From Spinellus fusiger (Eukaryota; Mucoromycota; Mucoromycetes; Mucorales; Phycomycetaceae): 64,000 nt of DNA. Below, one piece after another: positions 57,124 to 64,000 of this stretch; the first letter of the stretch is position 1, and every line of letters begins with the position of its first letter. Position numbers and translations under genes: made by a program. The stretch lies in NCBI GenBank assembly GCA_025094145.1, contig JALLLS010000004.1:62001-126000 (forward strand). The letters run 5' to 3'. The notes beneath the pieces are model-generated. The model saw only the letters and a list, made by a program, of their open reading frames with translations. It did no database searches and was not told the DNA's origin.

Positions 57124-57841
57124 CAGTCCCATGCAATAAATGAGTAGACAGCGAACCAAGTTTGATTTCTTATTCTTCAATAATAAAATAGAGGTGTTTT
57201 TCTTTTCTTTTATAACTTATTCAAAAGATGACCTCAATGAAAATCAGCCAACTGTTAGCCAAGAACATAAAGATAGTCCCACCAAAAGAAGAGAGCAGGA
57301 TATGTTTATTAGAGGTCAAATCATAGGACAATGGAAAAGATATGCTACTTATCAATAGATTGCTAACGATCTTGATATCCCAAAGAGCACAGTGGGCAGG
57401 GTCATCCTATTGTTTAAAACAAGGCTGGCTGGTCAGTGGAGAGGTAGAGTAATGTTATTTGGTCTGATAAATCCTGTTTTAAAGTTGTGGGCAATGATAA
57501 ATGGACTAGAGAAATTAATTGATCAAGACAAGTATGTCAATGTACTTGCCAAATACTTTCTTTCCTGGTTCCAAAAATTGCAAGAGGACCTTAATGAGAC
57601 CACGCTCCTCCAAGAAGGTGCACTGTTGTGATGAAGAATAATGGCTTTGCTACAGATTACTGAGCAATATCTTTATAATAATAATGTAGACAGTCATTTA
57701 AAGAACAAGTGTTCCAAGTCTTGTGTTATTCCATGAATATTCTATTATGAGCATTTTGGACTGATAGATATACTTTTACTTTTCAAAAATAAATAAAAAT
57801 AAAAATAAAATTACTGTCCACTCATTTATTGTATGGGACTA
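57124..57841 (+). mobile_element. Internally deleted Tc1/mariner element with TIRs
   Basis: The left TIR CAGTCCCATGCAATAAATGA pairs with the right TIR (reverse complement TAGTCCCATACAATAAATGA) and the match continues for about 28 positions. TA flanks both ends (57122-57123 and 57842-57843). The element is 718 bp. It encodes transposase fragments only: the HTH region FIRGQIIGQWKRYATYQ, IANDLDIPKSTVGRVIL, and the later fragments NGLEKLIDQDKYVNVLAKYF and LQEGALL. The catalytic core is largely missing. The TIR differs from that of the 16277 element, so this is a second Tc1 family. Confidence 0.88.
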
Positions 57842-59070
57842 TATATTTGTACTGATGATCACACCCAACATTTGATCTAGTTTTTGTTTTATTCGAACAA
57901 ACTTTATTGATAAGAAACACTTTTATTATAAACAGCTCATCCAAAGGTCTATGAATAATTGTTAATATCTTACAGGGCTATCTATTACCCATGTTCAAAA
58001 ATAGTGTTTCTGTTCTATCATTTACTTTTATAGCCTATTCTATAAAGACTTAATAACTTGTCTCGAGAAATACTTACTATCATCATGATGTAGTCAACAT
58101 ACTTGAAACGGATTTCATTTTGATGATCTAATAATCTTTAATATTTACTTAATGATTGTAATAAAAAAAACTCTAATGATTGGAACATAATTATATAATT
58201 GAAACAGATAGTAACAGTGAAAATAGTTATCTAATAATTTTTTAATAAAGCTGCAAATATTTATTTGAGAATTGATAATTGGGTATTATTCTTTCTACTA
58301 TCATCTTTTTATTCAAAACTCTACTATGATGATATGGTTGTGAACGCCTACAATAATGTTCTTACCTTGGGTAATTTTCTGATGTTTTATTTTTATCTGG
58401 ATTTATATACTTATTATTCAATCTATGAGAAGATAACACAAAGTTCCATCATTCGTAGCAGTACCATTTGTAATTGATTTATATTTCTATATGATAAAAA
58501 CTATAAAGAAATTCCTATACTATCTGTATTCTATGATATGCAGATGAATGGTCTTCTTCCGTTATAATAAATCAAATGTATGTAAGATCAACTTCATCAC
58601 TAGCTATCAATTAGATACAGGATGTTAACTTAAAATTAGAAGATTGAAATCTTATAATTTATATATTCTTCTGGGCGTAATGTTTTTATAGGAAACTATA
58701 GCGAGCTCTTTAGATGTCGATCTTACCAAAAGAATAGCAATCAAGACACCTTTACTTGATACTAGTTGGAAGTCTGCTTATTCATCTATTTTACAAGATC
58801 TGGTCATTAATATCAATACCATAGTCTCTTCTACGTATGCACTCTCCATGTATATTTTCATAAATCCACTCTCTCAATTTTTTTAAATTGGTGTATGACC
58901 ATGCAACCTATTACATAGTATTGAACAGATCATTAAGAAATACACCATTACTTGATAAGATAAAATGGCATAACTATAAAGCAGTAGAAAACATCAACCT
59001 AGATCAACGTTATTCAATATGAAACGTGAATGTAATTTATTATAGATTTGCGTAGTGTGTGTGTCTTTAT
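57842..59070. other. AT-rich spacer with possible transposon-derived coding relic
   Basis: At 58693-58881 (+) an open stretch reads ETIASSLDVDLTKRIAIKTP then LLDTSWKSAYSSILQDLV and NINTIVSSTYALSMYIFINP before stops. It resembles the helical N-terminal part of transposon-borne proteins common in Mucorales (Fanzor-type), but I see no downstream nuclease domain. Otherwise no gene. Confidence 0.35.
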
Positions 59071-61086
59071 TTATATTTCCCAAGTACAGGCAGTAGGTTT
59101 CTCAATAGCCATTGCAGGTTCCTTCTTTCGCTTGCGGCTAATATCATTTTGGAAGAACTAACAACCAATAAGCAACTCTTCTCATCATGAAATACTTACA
59201 GTAGCATAGGTGTGATCTAAAAAGTCCTCCATGTTGTATTTAGGCTTACGGAACTGCTCTTTGAAGATCTTTGCGAGGGTAGCAACATTGGCATAATAGT
59301 GTTCTGCCAATGTCTCTACTTCCCAAAGTGAAGAGTCGATGGCGCCACATGTGTAAGGATTCTTATCTTCAAATACAAAAGGATCATCGCGTTCTCCTGC
59401 TGCTGCCTGGCTGTGGATAAGTTTCATGCATGTTGGATGGCGCTGGAGTAGATTATAGATGAATGGGATGAGAATCACACTGGCTGCTGGTGGTGCTGTC
59501 AGTGATAATCGAGACAGACGTTTGATAAATGCTGCTATTAATGTAGCAGGGAGGTAGCTAGAGACACATAACAAAGGGTAGGGTGGAAACATCAATGAGT
59601 TTTTTTTGTACTTTCTTCATCCACCTATGCTCAGTTGACTTACGCAGAGGACAAGAAAATATCTAAGAGACGGAAGAATCGAGAGCGGTATTTCACGTGA
59701 AGAATGTTACGATCAAGCAAGTTGTAGAGCTTAGGGTAGAAGTCGGGATAGTCCAAGTTGTGCTCAGTAATCAATGTAAACAAACCATTGAGTGCAAGTA
59801 AACTGACGGAACCACCTATTTGGAAGAATAAGAAAGAAAGAAAAAAGATACGTTGCTGAATAACATCTCTATTATTATAATTTACCTTGATTGTAGGAGT
59901 CTGTCAAGAAATCCATCAACATCTTAGGCTCCAACATGTGTGGCAATACCCTCTTGTGTAAAACAATCAAAGTTTTTTTGTAAATCTCTTCTGTTAATGG
60001 AAGCTTCAACACTGCAATCCAACACAATCCAAAGCCACGTCTATGTACTTTGAGTTGAAGAATAGGCTGTCTCTTTGCTTTGACCTTGGTGGAGGTTGCT
60101 TCTGTTGTATCATCTGCAGCTGGATCCAAACTTCCTCCAAGAATATCATCCATAGTATCCTCCATCAATGCATCTTCTTCCTCGTCTTCGAAACCTTCAC
60201 CCTTTTCCTTTCCTACTTCAGGGTTTTCAGTCCAAAATGTATCAATCTCGGACTCTTCTGTAGGCATTGAACGAATTGCCTCGATAATGCTGAATACATT
60301 TTGTGCTATAAGTCTTTTTTCTTCTTCAGAAGCACTGCGTTGCTTTTTAATGGAAGATGTTTCCTTTTCTGACTTCTTTAGCTCTTTTTCTATGATCTCA
60401 CTAAAGAATCCAACAAAGTTTAGAACATCGATAGCAAAGGATTCTACTTACGCAGCATTTTTGTAAAAGTAATGTCTCAAATCATCATACACATTCAAAT
60501 ATTTCTCTGTAACATGAGTGAAAAGGGGTTTGGTGAAATTGGGATTTCGGACAATAGCATCCACAATAGGACCATACACTTCATTTGCAAAGGCGTATTG
60601 CTGAGTATCCAAATAAACAACCTCAGAGCTGGTACGTATCAAATGCATAAGAATATCAATGGAAGGCACCTGCAATCCAGGTTCCTCATGAGAAATCAAG
60701 GATCGCAAAAGAGCATTGTACTCAAGGTACTGTTCACGCAGCCATAAAGTCACTTTGGCTTTGTTAGAAGTGTCTTGAGACTTGGGTTTCTTAAGATCAC
60801 CCGCCATAACTATCTTTGTAAAGACACGGTGAAGAGCATGGATAGCAGCATGGACCATCTTGTCTTCTTTTCTCTTTGCGAATTCAAGGAGAGTGACAAT
60901 AGAGTTGAGGTTGGCTTTGTCTGTCAAACCAGCTTCGAGACTCTTTATTTGGCTGATAGCTGAAGCGGCAGTGACCTAATAGGCACATATATCATATATA
61001 AAAACAATACTTAGTAAGACAGGCTGTGATGTGTGGGGCTTACATACTGCAGCCTCTGTTTTTCTTTTCTTTATAGGTTGTGGCAT
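59071..61086 (-). CDS. NOC4: Nucleolar complex protein 4 (Noc4, CBF/Mak21 family)
   Basis: Multi-exon gene from ATG 61084-61086 (MPQPIKKRKTEAA) to TAA 59071-59073. N-terminal helical repeats (VTAASAISQIKSLEAGL, LEFAKRKEDKMVHAAIHALH) are followed by an acidic loop and then the CBF/Mak21 domain: HRRGFGLCWIAVLKLPLT, VLHKRVLPHMLEPKMLMDFL, YNQGGSVSLLALNGLFTLI, LPATLIAAFIKRLSRLSL, PPAASVILIPFIYNLLQRHP, SSLWEVETLAEHYYANVATL and FRKPKYNMEDFLDHTYAT. This is the Noc4 signature. With Nop14 it supports 40S subunit assembly and export. An Ala-Lys/Arg-rich tail ends the protein. Exon borders near 60440, 59890, 59640 and 59560 follow from frame continuity and splice sites, so exact junctions are approximate. 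Confidence 0.93.
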
Positions 61087-61631
61087 ATTAAGTGGCTCTT
61101 ATTAAAGACCTGAACTTTTGTATTTGAGTTCTTTAGGAAAATAAATGTGGCTTGTGAATGCTCAATGGTCACATTTGATTTCAGAGGCCGGTCCATGCAT
61201 TGATGCTATCTCCATTCAAAGAAAGTTACACATGCCATAGAGGGTCCATGACAACAGAGTGTTACAGAATAAAGAAAGAGATCGAGGTATCCATAGCAAT
61301 CTATTAAAAACGGCTAGGATAAAGTGTTATTCAAAGGCTAATTGATTAATTAAAGAAATAAAGAAATAAAGACCAATATGAGTCATGAAAACAGTGTGAA
61401 CAAGTGGAGGAGTGTTCTGTTTTGTTATATGGCAAATGTCAAAAACAGACATATCCAACATTAAATATTTATATATAAATACATAAGTATCTTAATCGTT
61501 GTATTTTACACTGGATAATGAAAAGAGAATGAATATATATTTATTTTACACTATTTATTATAATTCTTATTTAAAAAAGAAAGAAAGAAAAAAGAAAGAA
61601 AAGAGTTTTTGCTAATTGAATTACACTGAGC
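61087..61631. other. Spacer between tandem minus-strand genes
   Basis: Promoter side of Noc4 and 3' flank of the Ish1-like gene. A GAAA/AAAGA run lies at 61570-61605. No gene. Confidence 0.6.
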
Positions 61632-63091
61632 TTAGGCTTGAATATTATGGATCCATGATTCAATGTGCTTCTTCATCTTTTCAACTTCCTTCTCAATTTC
61701 AGAAGAAGGCTGAACTTTGGATTCATTAAGGAACTCTCTAATACGTCCAAGTGCCTCATTGATATACTGGCTAGTAAACCTGGGCTTGTTATGTTGGAAT
61801 GTCTGTGCAAGATAACGCTGAACCCAATTGACCTGTGCTTCTGTATATCCCAAACGACGATAGGCTTCCATTTCACTATCATACCAGAAATTGGCAAAGG
61901 AGTTTTTCAATGACTTTGCTGTATCTACTGCTGCATTAGAAATGGCGGCAGCAGCAGTATTGACAGCAATAGAAAGAGAGGATTTGATGCTCTCACCCTT
62001 CTCAGAGACTGTGGCCGAAAGGGAGGGCATGGCCACATCATGGTGTTGATAGATAGGCCAGAAATGGGGTCTTATGTACTTCTTCACTACCTGGAAAGTA
62101 GTCTGTAGGCGATTTATTGTCGATGAGAATTGATCTGTAATAATATCAGCAATGTTCTCCACCAATTGATGTGTTTCATTTGCTGCTGTTCCAATATAAT
62201 CTGTTGAGAATATCTTGTAGGCATTTATATCTCGCTCAATAGAGTTCACAATCTCCTTTACACGATCTTTTCCTAGTTGTGTCTTTGATTCAATGCGAGA
62301 ACCAATATCCTTATACCATTCCGGATCACCCAACTGTGTGATGTCTGAAGATACAATGGTCTCTTTAATGTGATCAACAATCTCAATCACTTGGTCCTCT
62401 GTCATCTCCTTGCGCTCAATTAGACGATCGGCAATCTTCCGAAGCCATTTATGAAGAGAGGCCGATGCATGTGTGAAGTCGGTGGGATACTTGCCAGTAA
62501 GGCGTTGCTCCCATGTCTGTGCATTAAATGAAAAGTTGACATCATTAACAAACTTCTTCCATTGTGCTTCTGTCACAAGGTTTTTCTTGATGACAGTGGC
62601 TCTTGCTTTATCAAGATGTTCTTTGATACGATCGGCGGACAGTTCACCCTTAAGTTCTAGTCGATGGAGGATATGTTGTACGGTCTTTAGAATAGCTTCT
62701 ACATTGGTTTTTGTAATGCCAGTGTCTTTTTCCAATTGAATCTTTAAATTGGAAAGGGTATTTTCTACCCTCTCACCAAAATACTGTGCACTTGCTGTTA
62801 CAGCGTCAGTGTAGTCCTTTACAATGCCAGAGAAGGTGATCTCGTCAGAGCGTGGATCATAGAGAATATTGTATTTATCCAGATAGGATTTTAGTTTATG
62901 TTTTGTCCAATGACTCAAGTCTGAGGGTTCAACTATAACACAATATAGAAAGAAAGAACTGAGATGAGTCACTTGCTATCTGTTTTATTTTTTATATTTT
63001 CTGACTTACCTTTTGCATGCACTGTTGTTGAAATGAAAAGACAAAACGCACACGTTAGAATAAAGAATAGGGATGTTTTCTGAGGAATCAT
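61632..63091 (-). CDS. Ish1/Msc1-like stress response protein
   Basis: Two exons (63091-63010 and 62932-61632) give 460 residues. The N-terminus is a signal peptide (MIPQKTSLFFILTCAFCLF). The first repeat, LSHWTKHKLKSYLDKYNILY then DPRSDEI, and later repeats such as EEL-type KWLRKIADRLIERKEMTED, YKDIGSRIESKTQLGKDRV and RRLGYTEAQVNWVQRYLAQT, match the tandem helical (putative nuclear-envelope ISH1) repeat family that includes fission yeast Ish1 and budding yeast Msc1. Family members are ER/nuclear-envelope proteins induced by stress or involved in meiotic recombination. Amphipathic helices dominate and no catalytic motif is seen. The last 60 residues are helical and charged. Confidence 0.85.
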
Positions 63092-63695
63092 TTTGTAGAG
63101 TGTGTTTGTTTTAACAAAGAACAAACATATATAATACTTTCTTTGAGGCTTCTTTTAAGCTACTGGGAATGATGGAATGAAGTCAGAATGATGTATGAAT
63201 TTCTCTGGAGTTTTAAATTGATTCACAAGGCTCTGTATGATAGAATGAATTGTCTTTTTATGCAGACAGATAAGAAATGGGGTTTTTTAGTCTTACAATT
63301 GATACATTCAGTTTAATAATGACAATAGTGATGAAGATAAATAACTGGTAGGGTTAATTGGGGATAGTACAAATGGATTGGGGTTGTAAGCAGATGAGGA
63401 TAGAAGAGCGTGGTAGGGATCCATAGTATTCATAATAAATAACTAAATAAATAACTAAATAAATAAATAAATAAATAAATAGCCTTGTAATAGAGCTCAT
63501 TTGTATTTACTCATCTAATGTCTATCCATCATTCTACTGATACTCTTCACTCTTCACTACCTATATCGGAGTGTTAATAAGAGTCAACTCAAGAGTAGAT
63601 CTTGGGACTTTTCCATGATTCACGGGCTTCACATCCACTTGTATGGCTGACATTGAATTCCTGTTCTTACTATCGACCCTTCTTCGTTGGCTCTA
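63092..63695. other. Divergent promoter region
   Basis: Between the Ish1-like (-) and reductase (+) genes. An AAAT microsatellite lies at about 63432-63481. No gene seen. Confidence 0.6.
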
Positions 63696-64000
63696 ATGAA
63701 AGTTATCGTTACAGGAGCTTCTGGTTTATTAGGCAGATCCGTCTACCGTCAGCTTAAACAGGCCAATATCCAAGGCAAGTTAGTCTAAGCGTATAGAGTG
63801 TCTACTCCTCATGCACAAACTAACGCGTCTTTTTCTTTTCTTCTTTTCTTCTTTTCTTCTTTTCTTCTGTTTTGACTGTAGTGGTTGGTACTGCATTGAC
63901 TCGTGCGGGTGATGGACTTGTGAAGGTATTGACTTATACTATAAGTGTGTGTTGAATTTATCTTTTGTAAAAATGTAGCTTGACTTGACCAATAAAGAAG
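63696..64000 (+). CDS. NAD(P)-binding reductase, RmlD / MAT2B-like, 5' part
   Basis: Start ATG 63696-63698, running past the right edge. Exons 63696-63774, 63882-63925 and 63979 onward. The product begins MKVIVTGASGLLGRSVYRQL, a Rossmann-fold GxxGxxG loop, then KQANIQVVGTALTRAGDGLV and KLDLTNKE. This resembles dTDP-4-dehydrorhamnose reductase-like proteins and the methionine adenosyltransferase regulatory subunit MAT2B. The first intron uses a GC donor (CAAG|GCAAGT...CTGTAG), the only donor that keeps the frame. Fewer than 60 residues are visible, so the subfamily is uncertain. Confidence 0.75.

Noticed and set aside
1..64000. tRNA genes
   Set aside because: I looked for B-box-like GGTTCRANNC on both strands and found only coincidental matches inside coding exons or without an A box. 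This was a visual search, so a divergent tRNA could be missed.

Overview
The window is nuclear DNA of an early-diverging filamentous fungus, most likely Mucoromycota (Mucorales-like). The reasons are: intron-rich genes with short GT-AG introns (about 45-90 nt), AT-rich spacers full of microsatellites, a carG-type GGPP synthase, Tc1/mariner and Fanzor (eukaryotic TnpB) remnants, a Crypton/Ndc10-like DNA-binding protein, and a Byr2-type MAPKKK with SAM and Ras-binding domains. I see no tRNA, rRNA or CRISPR array. Assignment below phylum is inference.

Layout. 1-3273 (-): a calponin-homology domain joined to a Cdc7/SepH-type kinase, running off the left edge. 4140-5323 (+): secreted PI-PLC-like protein. 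7145-8118 (+): broken dual-specificity phosphatase. 8339-12491 (-): Ste11/Byr2 MAPKKK. 13227-13797 (-): small secreted protein. 13.8-22.2 kb: repeat-rich gene desert with a 1.58-kb Tc1 element, a 134-bp MITE and a 3.09-kb TIR element carrying a decayed Fanzor. 22269-23225 (+): SLC25 mitochondrial carrier. 23500-24351 (-): acidic, probably GPI-anchored protein with an apparent frameshift. 24.4-27.2 kb: desert. 27231-27733 (+): sulfiredoxin. 28201-29001 (+): tRNA-splicing endonuclease subunit Sen15. 29060-29803 (-): multi-span membrane protein. 31819-33271 (-): GGPP synthase. 34051-37282 (-): biotin-dependent acyl-CoA carboxylase alpha subunit (MCC type). 38189-39373 (+): Ser-rich membrane protein. 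39.4-43.4 kb: mostly microsatellite. 43463-44840 (+): Crypton/Ndc10-like protein. 45494-46461 (-): second, internally deleted copy of the Fanzor element. 47275-49156 (+): Dhh1/DDX6 helicase. 49593-50065 (-): acidic protein. 50303-52618 (-): USP36/Ubp10-type protein with a degenerate catalytic triad. 53028-55038 (-): bacterial-type [4Fe-4S] L-serine dehydratase. 57124-57841: deleted Tc1 element with both TIRs. 59071-61086 (-): Noc4. 61632-63091 (-): Ish1/Msc1-like stress protein. 63696-64000 (+): start of a MAT2B/RmlD-like reductase.

The genes are mostly unrelated housekeeping and signalling genes, as expected for a fungal chromosome. Functional links that can be named are septation/MEN-like and MAPK signalling (two kinases), redox repair (sulfiredoxin), RNA processing and ribosome biogenesis (Sen15, Dhh1, Noc4, USP36-like), and mitochondrial carbon/amino-acid metabolism (MCC, serine dehydratase, SLC25). 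The most unusual content is the pair of TIR elements with TA target sites that share ends and a conserved right-end segment next to a Fanzor C-terminus, the USP-family protein that lacks its catalytic Cys and His, and the CH-kinase fusion.
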